DNA of 64,000 nt. Origin: JABMNT01 sp048262655 (lineage in GTDB: Bacteria; Pseudomonadota; Alphaproteobacteria; Rhodospirillales; Casp-alpha2). Both the position numbers and the translations under genes were made by a program. The notes beneath the pieces are model-generated. The model did not search any database and was not told where the DNA came from. It saw only the letters and a list, made by a program, of their open reading frames with translations. The stretch covers positions 124,001 to 188,000 of the forward strand of contig JBLXEY010000003.1 in assembly GCA_048262655.1 (NCBI GenBank), in the 5' to 3' direction. Of the stretch, positions 16,451-24,572 are shown in pieces (within the stretch, counting starts at the first letter, position 1; each line of letters opens with the position of its first letter).

Positions 16451-16604
16451 GGCTACAAGACATTCTTAATAGTCGCTTCTAACTCGTTGTTTTTATTAAA
16501 TTCTATCCCATAAAAACAAATGACCGCCAAAAGACTGTATTATAGACCTTAATCAGTTATTCACTATACGTATCAAATACTTATATCAATATTCAAAACT
16601 TATA

Positions 16605-17912
16605 CTATAGGATGAACTTTCTGAGATCGGAGTTCCGAACCAATTCGCTTAATTTCTCATTTACATCTTCCCGATCCAGTATCAACGTCTCACCACTTCT
16701 TTCAGAGGCATCGAAACTGATCTCTTCCAACAGCTTTTCAAGTACCGTGTGCAAGCGCCGTGCACCGATGTTTTCAACGCCCTGGTTGATTTCGGCAGCG
16801 AGATCCGCAATGGCTTCGATGGCGGCATCTGTGAACTCAAGCGTTACATCTTCAACACCTATCAAAGCGATGTATTGCTTGATTAGACTGGATTCTGGCT
16901 CTTTCAAAATACGCACCAGGTCGTCGCGTGTCAGCGCATTAAGTTCGACTCTAATCGGCAGCCTGCCTTGCAGTTCAGGCAACATTTCAGAGGGTTTGGC
17001 AACATGGAATGCACCTGAACCGATGAACAAAATGTGGTCCGTGCGCACTTGACCGTGTTTGGTACTAACTGTCGTGCCTTCAATTAACGGCAGCAGGTCA
17101 CGTTGGACCCCTTCCCGACTAACATCTCCCGCATGATCGGATTTCGCCGTTATCTTATCGATTTCATCGATAAACACGATGCCACTATTTTCAACCAAAT
17201 CAATAGCTTCTCTGATGATGCTATCCTCATCTAGCAGCTTTTCCGCTTCATCGGCAAGTAACACATCGTACGAGTCCGCAACGGACATTTTTTTCGGCTT
17301 GGTTTGACCGCCAAAAGCTTTACCAAACATGTCGTTTAAATTCAGCATTCCCATGCTGGCGCCGGGCATACCGGGGATATCGAAAGTTGGCATGCTGGAA
17401 CCCGGATTGTCAGCCACATCAACTTCAATTTCTTTATCGGCCAATGTTCCTTCACGGAGCATCTTTCGAAACTTTGCACGGGTATCGTCTGACGCGTTGT
17501 CACCAACCAGGGCATCAAGAACCCTTTCTTCGGCTTGCAGCTCCGCCTTTGCCGTGACGTCGTGTCGTTGCGCTTCTTTGATCATGTGAATGGCTGATTC
17601 AACCAAATCCCGAATCATTTGCTCAACGTCTCGGCCAACATAACCAACTTCTGTAAATTTCGTCGCTTCCACCTTGATAAAAGGTGCTTTTGCGAGCTTG
17701 GCAAGTCGACGCGCGATCTCGGTTTTACCAACTCCGGTGGGCCCTATCATCAGTATGTTTTTTGGCACCACTTCTTCGCGCATCGTGTCGTCCAGTTGCT
17801 GGCGCCGCCAGCGATTACGTAAGGCAACCGCAACCGCCTTCTTCGCATCATTCTGGCCAACAATATAGCGATCTAACTCAGAGACGATTTCACGGGGGGT
17901 AAAGCTACTCAT
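16605..17912 (-). CDS. hslU: ATP-dependent protease ATPase subunit HslU
   Basis: AAA+ unfoldase that feeds substrates to HslV. Walker A GPTGVGKTE lies near residues 57-65 and Walker B is VFIDEIDKI. The inserted I-domain lies between them, and the chain ends DLRKFIL, the C-terminal tail that docks into HslV. Length 435 residues is normal. The hslV stop and this ATG overlap as ATGA. The genes converge on the HTH gene across about 150 AT-rich bases where I saw no clear terminator. Confidence 0.97.
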   Translation of the reverse strand: MSSFTPREIVSELDRYIVGQNDAKKAVAVALRNRWRRQQLDDTMREEVVPKNILMIGPTGVGKTEIARRLAKLAKAPFIKVEATKFTEVGYVGRDVEQMIRDLVESAIHMIKEAQRHDVTAKAELQAEERVLDALVGDNASDDTRAKFRKMLREGTLADKEIEVDVADNPGSSMPTFDIPGMPGASMGMLNLNDMFGKAFGGQTKPKKMSVADSYDVLLADEAEKLLDEDSIIREAIDLVENSGIVFIDEIDKITAKSDHAGDVSREGVQRDLLPLIEGTTVSTKHGQVRTDHILFIGSGAFHVAKPSEMLPELQGRLPIRVELNALTRDDLVRILKEPESSLIKQYIALIGVEDVTLEFTDAAIEAIADLAAEINQGVENIGARRLHTVLEKLLEEISFDASERSGETLILDREDVNEKLSELVRNSDLRKFIL

Positions 17913-18454
17913 AATTTTTCTACAACCACATTTTCGTTCGTATAAATACAGATATTGGCAGCCACTTTCATGGACTTCCGGGCAATGGTTTCCGCATCAA
18001 GGCCCTCAACGTCCAGCAATGCCCGGGCTGCGGACAATGCATAATTTCCGCCGGACCCAATTCCGATTAGCCCTTCTTCAGGCTCAAGAACATCACCATT
18101 ACCCGTCAAAACAAGTGAAACGTCTTTATCGGCTACCGCCATCATGGCTTCCAATTTGCGGAGGTATCGGTCCGTCCGCCAATCCTTCGCCATTTCCACG
18201 CACGCACGTGTTAACTGTTTCGGATATTGTTCCAGTTTTGCTTCAAGGCGTTCAAATAAAGTAAACGCATCAGCCGTCGCGCCGGCAAACCCGGCGATAA
18301 CATCGCCATCGGCCAGTCTTCGAACCTTAAGCGCGTTGGCTTTAATGACCGTATCTCCAAGGGTCACCTGGCCATCACCGGCGATAACCACCGTATTGTC
18401 CTTACGAACTGATAGGATAGTCGTTCCGCGCCAGCCTTTTCGCTGTTCATTCAT
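17909..18454 (-). CDS. hslV: ATP-dependent protease proteolytic subunit HslV
   Basis: Threonine peptidase of the HslVU protease. I start it at the ATG at 18454 (MNEQRKGWRG then TTILSVRKDN), which gives 181 residues. The first threonine after G10 is the expected nucleophile, exposed by removal of the short propeptide. The frame is open to 18613, but the extra 53 codons look non-coding and would run through the promoter described at 18497-18528. GIGSGGNYALSAARAL is a typical HslV block. Confidence 0.95.
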   Translation of the reverse strand: MNEQRKGWRGTTILSVRKDNTVVIAGDGQVTLGDTVIKANALKVRRLADGDVIAGFAGATADAFTLFERLEAKLEQYPKQLTRACVEMAKDWRTDRYLRKLEAMMAVADKDVSLVLTGNGDVLEPEEGLIGIGSGGNYALSAARALLDVEGLDAETIARKSMKVAANICIYTNENVVVEKL

Positions 18455-18496
18455 TGCCCGTCCGCCTTTTGTGAAGAGTTCCTTAACCAAGGTCAG

Positions 18497-18528
18497 CATA
18501 TATAGGAGCCAGAATATTCGCCTGCAAT
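18497..18528 (-). promoter_or_regulatory. candidate RpoH (heat-shock) promoter of hslVU
   Basis: On the minus strand ATTG is followed after 18 bases by CCTATATATG. The alphaproteobacterial heat-shock consensus, as I recall it, is CTTG-N17/18-CYTATNTNNG; the -10 matches fully and the -35 in three of four bases. Transcription would start about 35 bases upstream of the hslV ATG. The dnaK upstream region holds the same arrangement (57025-57056). Confidence 0.6.
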
Positions 18529-18644
18529 CGCTTTTTATCCCTATTTCTTGTATCACTGGATGCGATGCAGTCTGGTGATCTTGACGACTTCCTGATAAAA
18601 AGCCGCCAAACACCTCATTAGACCATTGTTAAGGGCTAAAAACC

Positions 18645-19244
18645 ATGCGCCAAGCGACGATTGAACGAAAAACAAACGAGACAGAAATATCTGTTTCTCT
18701 CGATCTGGATGGAACGGGAGATTACACAATTTCAACAGGTGTTGGTTTTCTTGACCATATGCTCGAACAATTGTCTCGCCATAGCCTGATCGATCTAAAT
18801 GTCACGGCGAAAGGCGATACCCACATCGACTTTCATCACACGACCGAGGATACAGGCATCGCCATCGGCGAAGCCGTATCCAAAGCCCTTGGTGATCTTA
18901 AGGGCATAACCCGTTACGGTTCGGCAACAATACCCATGGATGAGACCCTGACCCGGGTTAATCTTGACGTATCCAATCGTCCGTACCTGATATGGAAAGT
19001 CGATTTCACACGCCCAAAATTAGGCGATATGGATACGGAACTTTTCAAGGAGTGGTTTCAGGCCTTTGCTCAAGCGGCCGGCATCACCTTGCATGTCGAA
19101 AATATTTATGGTGAAAACAATCACCATATCGTCGAGTCCTGTTTTAAGGCTCTCGCCCGCGCCCTCAGGCAGGCCCTGGAAATTGATCCACGTAAATCCG
19201 ACGCAGTCCCGTCAACCAAAGGCGTATTGGGCGGATCCCTTTAG
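18645..19244 (+). CDS. hisB: imidazoleglycerol-phosphate dehydratase
   Basis: Sixth step of histidine synthesis: removes water from imidazoleglycerol phosphate. The metal-binding DFHHTTEDTGIAIGEA and ENNHHIVESCFKALARAL signatures are both present, as is the N-terminal GVGFLDHML. At 199 residues it is a stand-alone dehydratase without the phosphatase domain of E. coli HisB. It starts the rightward histidine cluster. Confidence 0.97.
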   Translation: MRQATIERKTNETEISVSLDLDGTGDYTISTGVGFLDHMLEQLSRHSLIDLNVTAKGDTHIDFHHTTEDTGIAIGEAVSKALGDLKGITRYGSATIPMDETLTRVNLDVSNRPYLIWKVDFTRPKLGDMDTELFKEWFQAFAQAAGITLHVENIYGENNHHIVESCFKALARALRQALEIDPRKSDAVPSTKGVLGGSL

Positions 19245-19252
19245 ATCGAACC

Positions 19253-19642
19253 ATGAATGTCTATACCGTTCATATGCGCCGCCATGCCCTCAATCTTGAT
19301 CAGGATCTGGTCCTGGTAAGGGAGGGCTTCAGTTTTTGGGCTTTCTTGATGAGCCTGCTGTATGTGCTTTGGCATCGGATGTGGTGGGTTGCGTGTGGTT
19401 TGGTTGTTATCCATGGCTTTGTTCATTTAATGACCTGGGCATTTCACATAGATCCATTTTCCTCGACGGTCATCGGATTGGGCGTGTCTGCACTTTTGGG
19501 TCTTTTTGCGAATGATCTCAGGCGTTGGTCGCTGGAAAGAAAGGGTTTCGGAACCTTCGGTTTGGTAACCGGCCGAACCGAAGAGGAAGCGTTATCGCGT
19601 TTTCTGGAGTCAAACCCCGCGCTTAGCAAGGATATCTTGTAA
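19253..19642 (+). CDS. DUF2628 membrane protein
   Basis: The 129-residue protein has a hydrophilic N-terminal start, then FSFWAFLMSLLYVLWHRMWW and two further hydrophobic spans, and a C-terminal GFGTFGLVTGRTEEEALSRF. This fits DUF2628, small inner-membrane proteins of unknown role. It lies 8 bases after hisB and ends one base before hisH, so it is in the his operon; such a gene between hisB and hisH is a known alphaproteobacterial arrangement. No enzymatic motif is visible. Confidence 0.85.
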   Translation: MNVYTVHMRRHALNLDQDLVLVREGFSFWAFLMSLLYVLWHRMWWVACGLVVIHGFVHLMTWAFHIDPFSSTVIGLGVSALLGLFANDLRRWSLERKGFGTFGLVTGRTEEEALSRFLESNPALSKDIL

Positions 19643-19643
19643 T

Positions 19644-20288
19644 ATGCAAGTATGTGTTGTCGATTATGGCTCCGGTAATTTACGTTCCGCTGCAAAGGCC
19701 CTTGAGCGCGCTCTAACGGAAGCCGATATTCCCGGTAAGGTAACGGTTTCAGCTAGACGTCAGGATATATCAAACGCCGACCGGATTGTGTTGCCTGGTG
19801 TTGGCGCCTATGCCGATTGTCAATCCGGTATCCGGGATATTGAGGGTCTTTGGCAAGACCTCGACACAGCGGTTCAGACACAAGCGAAACCCTTACTTGG
19901 GATCTGCGTTGGCATGCAACTTATGGCCGATTGGGGACGTGAGTTTGGCGATACACCGGGGTTTGGTTGGGTGTCTGGCGAAGTTACACACCTGGAACCG
20001 GCTGACCCATCTCTCAAAATACCCCATATGGGTTGGAATAATCTGACCATACCCGAACAGCCCCACCGAATTCTTGACGGCATAATGAACAACGCTCATG
20101 CCTATTTTGTTCATTCTTATTCTTTCAAATGTCAGGACCCATCAGATCGCCTCGCGACCGTCGACCACGGTGAAACCATTACCGCAGTCATCGGCCGAGA
20201 TAATGTTGTGGGCACTCAGTTTCATCCTGAAAAAAGCCAAGCTGTCGGCCTTAAACTGCTGACAAACTTTCTGACATGGACACCTTAG
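19644..20288 (+). CDS. hisH: imidazole glycerol phosphate synthase, glutaminase subunit
   Basis: Class I glutamine amidotransferase that supplies ammonia to HisF. The nucleophile motif is LLGICVGMQLMAD, and GTQFHPEKSQ holds the catalytic histidine and glutamate. The N-terminus DYGSGNLRSAAKALE is typical HisH. Length 214 residues. Confidence 0.96.
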   Translation: MQVCVVDYGSGNLRSAAKALERALTEADIPGKVTVSARRQDISNADRIVLPGVGAYADCQSGIRDIEGLWQDLDTAVQTQAKPLLGICVGMQLMADWGREFGDTPGFGWVSGEVTHLEPADPSLKIPHMGWNNLTIPEQPHRILDGIMNNAHAYFVHSYSFKCQDPSDRLATVDHGETITAVIGRDNVVGTQFHPEKSQAVGLKLLTNFLTWTP

Positions 20289-20313
20289 ATGTTAAAAACG
20301 GAATTCTCGTAAT

Positions 20314-21042
20314 ATGATTTTCTTCCCGGCAATCGATCTTAAAGATGGGTCCTGTGTCCGTCTCCTGCGCGGTGAAATGGATGCCGCTACCATCTTTAGC
20401 GACGATCCCGCAGCTCAGGCCCTGTCGTTCGAACAACAGGGAGCCGCGTATCTTCATATGGTCGACCTGAACGGCGCTTTTGAAGGCAAGCCGGTTAACG
20501 GTTCTGCTGTAAATTCTATCCTCGAAACTTTGAACATACCCGTTCAACTGGGTGGTGGCATTCGAACCCTCGAGACCATCGACTACTGGTTATCAGCGGG
20601 CGTTACCCGCGTAATCCTGGGTACAATCGCTCTCACCGATCAAACCTTGGTACGTGAAGCCTGTCGATTATATCCAAACAGGATTGCCATCGGTATTGAT
20701 GCAAAAGATGGATTTGTCGCCACGCAGGGCTGGGCCGATGTATCTGAAATGTCTGCAGTGGATTTGGCGCTGCGGTTTGAAGACGCGGGCGCCGCCGCAA
20801 TCATTCACACCGATATCGGACGTGATGGCGCCATGGAGGGCCCGAACCTCGATGCAACGGTTGCCCTGGCGAACACAGTTAAGATCCCGGTTATCGTTTC
20901 GGGTGGAATTTCTTCCATGCAAGATATCAAAACCATTGCGACATTGAACCCCGACAACATCGAAGGAGTGATTTCTGGCCGTGCCGTTTACGATGGTCTT
21001 ATCGACGTTGCCGAAGCAACACGTTTGTTGGGCGCTTCATAA
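20314..21042 (+). CDS. hisA: ProFAR isomerase
   Basis: (Beta/alpha)8-barrel enzyme that isomerises ProFAR to PRFAR. It starts MIFFPAIDLKDGSCVRLLRG, with the catalytic aspartate in AIDLKDG, and carries the phosphate-binding VIVSGGISS in the C-terminal half. Length 242 residues. The last base of its stop overlaps the hisF ATG. Confidence 0.96.
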   Translation: MIFFPAIDLKDGSCVRLLRGEMDAATIFSDDPAAQALSFEQQGAAYLHMVDLNGAFEGKPVNGSAVNSILETLNIPVQLGGGIRTLETIDYWLSAGVTRVILGTIALTDQTLVREACRLYPNRIAIGIDAKDGFVATQGWADVSEMSAVDLALRFEDAGAAAIIHTDIGRDGAMEGPNLDATVALANTVKIPVIVSGGISSMQDIKTIATLNPDNIEGVISGRAVYDGLIDVAEATRLLGAS

Positions 21043-21830
21043 TGCTCAAAACGCGGATCATTCCCTGCCTCGACGTTGACAAAGGCCGAGTGGTTAAGGG
21101 CGTCAACTTCGTTGACCTTGTTGACGCAGGCGACCCTGTCGAACAAGCGAAGCTTTACGACGCCGCCGGTGCCGACGAGCTGTGTTTCCTGGATATAACG
21201 GCAAGTTCAGACAATCGGGAAACCATCTATGATGTGGTTCGACAGACTGCTGAACAGTGTTTTATGCCCCTTACTGTCGGTGGCGGTGTCCGTACCACAG
21301 AAGATATACGCAAGTTGCTGTTGGCCGGCGCTGATAAGGTTTCTATCAATACCGCAGCGATCCACAACCCTGATTTTGTCAAAGAAGCCGCACAGAAATT
21401 TGGGGCTCAATGTATTGTTGTCGCCATCGATGCCAAATCAACGGCACCATCTAAATTTGAAATCTTCACCCATGGCGGTCGCAAAGAAACCGGCATAGAT
21501 GCCGTTGCATGGGCTGAACGGATGGAAACTTATGGCGCTGGAGAAATCCTTCTGACCTCCATGGATCGAGACGGCACCAAACAGGGCTTCAATATAGACC
21601 TTACCCGGGCCGTTGCAGATGCCATTAAAATTCCCGTTGTTGCTTCCGGTGGCGTCGGCACCTTGGACCACCTATATGAAGGGATCGTTGAGGGCCATGC
21701 ATCTGCCGTGCTGGCAGCGTCGATTTTTCATTTCGGAACCTACACAATTGCAGAGGCAAAACAGCATCTGTTAAAATGTGGGGCCCGCGTCCGCGACCCG
21801 GAAGCCAAAGAAGTCAAAAGGAAAGAATAA
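21042..21830 (+). CDS. hisF: imidazole glycerol phosphate synthase, cyclase subunit
   Basis: Barrel enzyme forming imidazole glycerol phosphate and AICAR from PRFAR and ammonia. The N-terminus TRIIPCLDVDKGRVVKGVNF includes catalytic D11, and VVAIDAK holds the second catalytic aspartate. SGGVGTLDHL is a phosphate-binding loop. The 262-residue chain ends in a basic tail. hisE starts 1 base after its stop. Confidence 0.96.
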   Translation: MLKTRIIPCLDVDKGRVVKGVNFVDLVDAGDPVEQAKLYDAAGADELCFLDITASSDNRETIYDVVRQTAEQCFMPLTVGGGVRTTEDIRKLLLAGADKVSINTAAIHNPDFVKEAAQKFGAQCIVVAIDAKSTAPSKFEIFTHGGRKETGIDAVAWAERMETYGAGEILLTSMDRDGTKQGFNIDLTRAVADAIKIPVVASGGVGTLDHLYEGIVEGHASAVLAASIFHFGTYTIAEAKQHLLKCGARVRDPEAKEVKRKE

Positions 21831-21831
21831 C

Positions 21832-22179
21832 ATGACGACAACCGCCTCTCTTAACAGCGCACATGTCCTGACAGATCTTTACAAAGTCATCGAAAGCCGA
21901 AAGGCCGGAAACCCCCGTGAATCGCACACGGCGAAACTTTTTAACAAAGGCCGCGCAAAGATATGTAAAAAATTTGGCGAAGAGTCTGTTGAACTGGTCA
22001 TCGCCGCCCTCGCGGAAACAAAACCAGAGGTTATCAGCGAAAGTTCAGACGTTTTGTATCACCTCTTGGTTCTTTGGGCCGAAATGGGTGTGACACCACA
22101 GGAGGTCTGGGATGAGCTGCAATCGCGCGTTGGGACTTCTGGGATCGAAGAAAAAAACAGCCGCCCCTCTGACGACTAA
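21832..22179 (+). CDS. hisE: phosphoribosyl-ATP pyrophosphohydrolase
   Basis: Second step of histidine synthesis. The MazG-like helical protein has KFGEESVELVIAALAE and SDVLYHLLVLWAEMG, holding the metal-binding acidic residues. The ATG at 21832 gives 115 residues; an open frame from 21778 inside hisF is rejected as start. AAAGGAAAG before the ATG, inside the end of hisF, serves as ribosome site. Stand-alone hisE, not fused to hisI, is usual in Alphaproteobacteria. Confidence 0.95.
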   Translation: MTTTASLNSAHVLTDLYKVIESRKAGNPRESHTAKLFNKGRAKICKKFGEESVELVIAALAETKPEVISESSDVLYHLLVLWAEMGVTPQEVWDELQSRVGTSGIEEKNSRPSDD

Positions 22180-22189
22180 GGACTCTAAA

Positions 22190-22555
22190 ATGTCTTACGA
22201 TGCCGAAAATATATTCGCTAAAATCCTGCGTGGCGACATACCATGCACCAAGGTATTCGAAAACGATCACGCACTGGCGTTTGAAGATATAAACCCCCTG
22301 GCGCCTGTCCATGTCCTTGTCATTCCGAAAGGCGCATACGTTTCGAGCGCTGATTTTTGTCAAAAGGCATCAGAGCCCGAAATTGTCGACTTTACCCGAG
22401 CCGTCGGTGCCGTTGCCGCCCTCAAGGGACTGGATGAAACAGGCTATCGAACCCTTTCAAATCACGGCGAAGATTCCCACCAGGATGTGCCGCATTACCA
22501 TGTTCATGTTGTTGGCGGTCGTGACTTGGGCGGAATGATAAAACCGGCGGAATGA
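22190..22555 (+). CDS. HIT family hydrolase (HinT-like)
   Basis: The 121-residue protein starts MSYDAENIFAKILRGDIPC and ends with the histidine triad PHYHVHVVGGRDLGGM (HxHxH). HinT-type proteins hydrolyse nucleoside phosphoramidates such as AMP-lysine. It is a regular neighbour of hisE in this class and lies 10 bases after it. The open frame from 22112 is an upstream extension inside hisE and is rejected. Confidence 0.93.
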   Translation: MSYDAENIFAKILRGDIPCTKVFENDHALAFEDINPLAPVHVLVIPKGAYVSSADFCQKASEPEIVDFTRAVGAVAALKGLDETGYRTLSNHGEDSHQDVPHYHVHVVGGRDLGGMIKPAE

Positions 22556-22739
22556 ACGAATCGGCACCTTAATCGCCTCTTTTTTCAACCAAACGGTTTG
22601 TAGGCTGCCGTAAACATTCATATTTCTTCTTTATTATCAATCGCCTACCCGGCCTTAAAAAACCGTTTTGCAAACGCACTGACTTTCCCTAAGATTCCCG
22701 AAGCGGAACCGATAGTGACGGCAACCATAGGCAATCCAC

Positions 22740-24533
22740 GTGCCAGACGGAAGTATATCATCTAAAACCCTTGTCGATCCTTTTGCCTCTCAGACCCTGG
22801 GCGGAGAATGGTCACGGATGTCTGGTGTGGCGGATAGCGGAGATTTGGTGGCGCTTGAAGCTTCGGCCCGATTTGCTGAATTGGCGGCAAAAGCGTTAAC
22901 TGCAGAGGTTGTGCAAGCGACCCGAGCCGCACCAAGGGAAACAGAACGCGACCCCGCAGACCCGCTCGATCAGGTTGCGGCTGACTGGGTCGCCCGGGTC
23001 GAAGCCGACGAACAGATTGTTCATGCTTTTCTGGGCATTGATGACCCCATTGGGCGTGAAGCGCGCGCCACCTTTGAGGAAGACCGTGTTGATGCAGCAC
23101 TCGAAATATTCCTTGAGAATCTACCAGATAACAAACTAGAAAACGGCGAACTGGCGGCTCTTAGCGCCTTTGATGCCGCCCTTGCCAGCGGGTTCGATGC
23201 GGAAGAAGCCCTGTCAGCGGCCATTCAGGCAGCAGAGCAGATTGACGCGAGCGCTTCTATTGCTGCCGCAATCGCTCAGAGTTCATCGGATGCCGGTTTG
23301 GGATTGGACGTGGCTGCATTTCCCGAAACTTCCGCCGTCCGCAATGCGGTCACGCAAAGCGAACAGGCGGACCAGGTCAGTCCGGAGCCCGATCCGGCGC
23401 CAGCGCCGTTTATTCCCTCGATCCCAGCCGAGACCCTATCAGCCTTTGTTGGCGGACAGCTTGAATCGGTTGATTCCGCTTTCGGATTTGGTTTCCAGTT
23501 TGATCCCGGTCCGGTAGACCTTTTTGTTCCTGCCGCAAACCGCGCGCCAACGGAGCGTTCTGAGGTCGTTACGGTCGTGCAAGAAAGTGTTAATTATACG
23601 TCTATTATCGGTTCGAGCGCGGCAAATCTATTGGTTGGTGGTGGTGGCCGTGATGCAATTGGTGGGCTGGAGTCAGATGACTACATCTATGCAGACCAGC
23701 CAACAAATTATGATGTGAACGTGCATGATGCCGCCACCCCTTTAACGGCGCCTGTCTTCTCGGTCAATGGGGGTCATGATATCGTAGCGGGAGGCGCCGG
23801 TGATGACAGCCTTTGGGGTGGCGCCGGCGATGACCAGATCCATGGTGATTTGACGGACACATCAACCGGTTTGTTCACTGAATTTGAATTTGGCTTGGGC
23901 GCCGGTTCTGGGGGCGATGATTACATTTCCGGTGGTTCAGGCGACGACAGTCTTTGGGGCGGTGCCGGTGCAGATGTTCTGACGGGCGACAGCGGCAATG
24001 ATACCCTTTCTGGTGACGCGGGCGATGACACCCTTTCAGGGGGCAGCGGTATCGATAACCTGTTCGGCTATGCCGGTGACGACATTATCAGAGGCGGCGA
24101 AGGCAACGATACCTTGAGCGGCGGTGACGGTGCGGACACATTTGAGTTCAGCGAAGGCAGCGGCGCGACCGTTGCTGAACGCGTGCAGTCGCTGGGGACA
24201 GATACCATCTCGGATTATTCATCTGCTGATATGGATACCTTTAGTTTATCTGATGCGGATTTTGGACTGGGTAACAGCGGGGTCTTAACTGACGGCTCGA
24301 CTTATTTTGAAATCGCAGATGGCATCCTGTCTGATGCGCCATTTGATGTGTCAGGAGGCGCCAGCGGGGCGGCTATATTGGTTATGGGCGCAAACAGCGG
24401 AGCCGATGGTGTCGGTGTTTATTATACAGAAGATGCATCGGCCGCTTCGAACCTGAACTCATATCAAATAGCGGATCTGATCAGTGTTAATGCGTCCGAC
24501 TTCGAGGCCGCAGATTTTCTGCTTAAAAGCTAG
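22740..24533 (+). CDS. RTX-type calcium-binding protein, probable type I secretion substrate
   Basis: 597-residue acidic protein from a GTG start. Residues 1-280 are alanine/glutamate-rich with no recognised domain. Two RTX nonapeptides (about 351-369) and seven to eight more (about 397-467) fit GGxGxDxLx, for example GGSGDDSLWGGAGADVLTG, separated by a 27-residue insertion. The C-terminal 130 residues contain no repeats and end ADFLLKS; a short hydrophobic end is common in type I substrates. There is no N-terminal signal peptide. No ABC/HlyD/TolC genes are nearby. The function of the non-repeat N-terminal part is unknown. Confidence 0.82.
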   Translation: MPDGSISSKTLVDPFASQTLGGEWSRMSGVADSGDLVALEASARFAELAAKALTAEVVQATRAAPRETERDPADPLDQVAADWVARVEADEQIVHAFLGIDDPIGREARATFEEDRVDAALEIFLENLPDNKLENGELAALSAFDAALASGFDAEEALSAAIQAAEQIDASASIAAAIAQSSSDAGLGLDVAAFPETSAVRNAVTQSEQADQVSPEPDPAPAPFIPSIPAETLSAFVGGQLESVDSAFGFGFQFDPGPVDLFVPAANRAPTERSEVVTVVQESVNYTSIIGSSAANLLVGGGGRDAIGGLESDDYIYADQPTNYDVNVHDAATPLTAPVFSVNGGHDIVAGGAGDDSLWGGAGDDQIHGDLTDTSTGLFTEFEFGLGAGSGGDDYISGGSGDDSLWGGAGADVLTGDSGNDTLSGDAGDDTLSGGSGIDNLFGYAGDDIIRGGEGNDTLSGGDGADTFEFSEGSGATVAERVQSLGTDTISDYSSADMDTFSLSDADFGLGNSGVLTDGSTYFEIADGILSDAPFDVSGGASGAAILVMGANSGADGVGVYYTEDASAASNLNSYQIADLISVNASDFEAADFLLKS

Positions 24534-24572
24534 GTCACCTGCTCGGGTCTTTTGTAAGAAACAAGCAAAGCA

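Noticed and set aside
17909..18613. Longer hslV reading frame with 53 extra N-terminal codons
   Set aside because: The extra codons would bury the threonine nucleophile behind an unrelated peptide and cover the candidate promoter; the ATG at 18454 fits the family.
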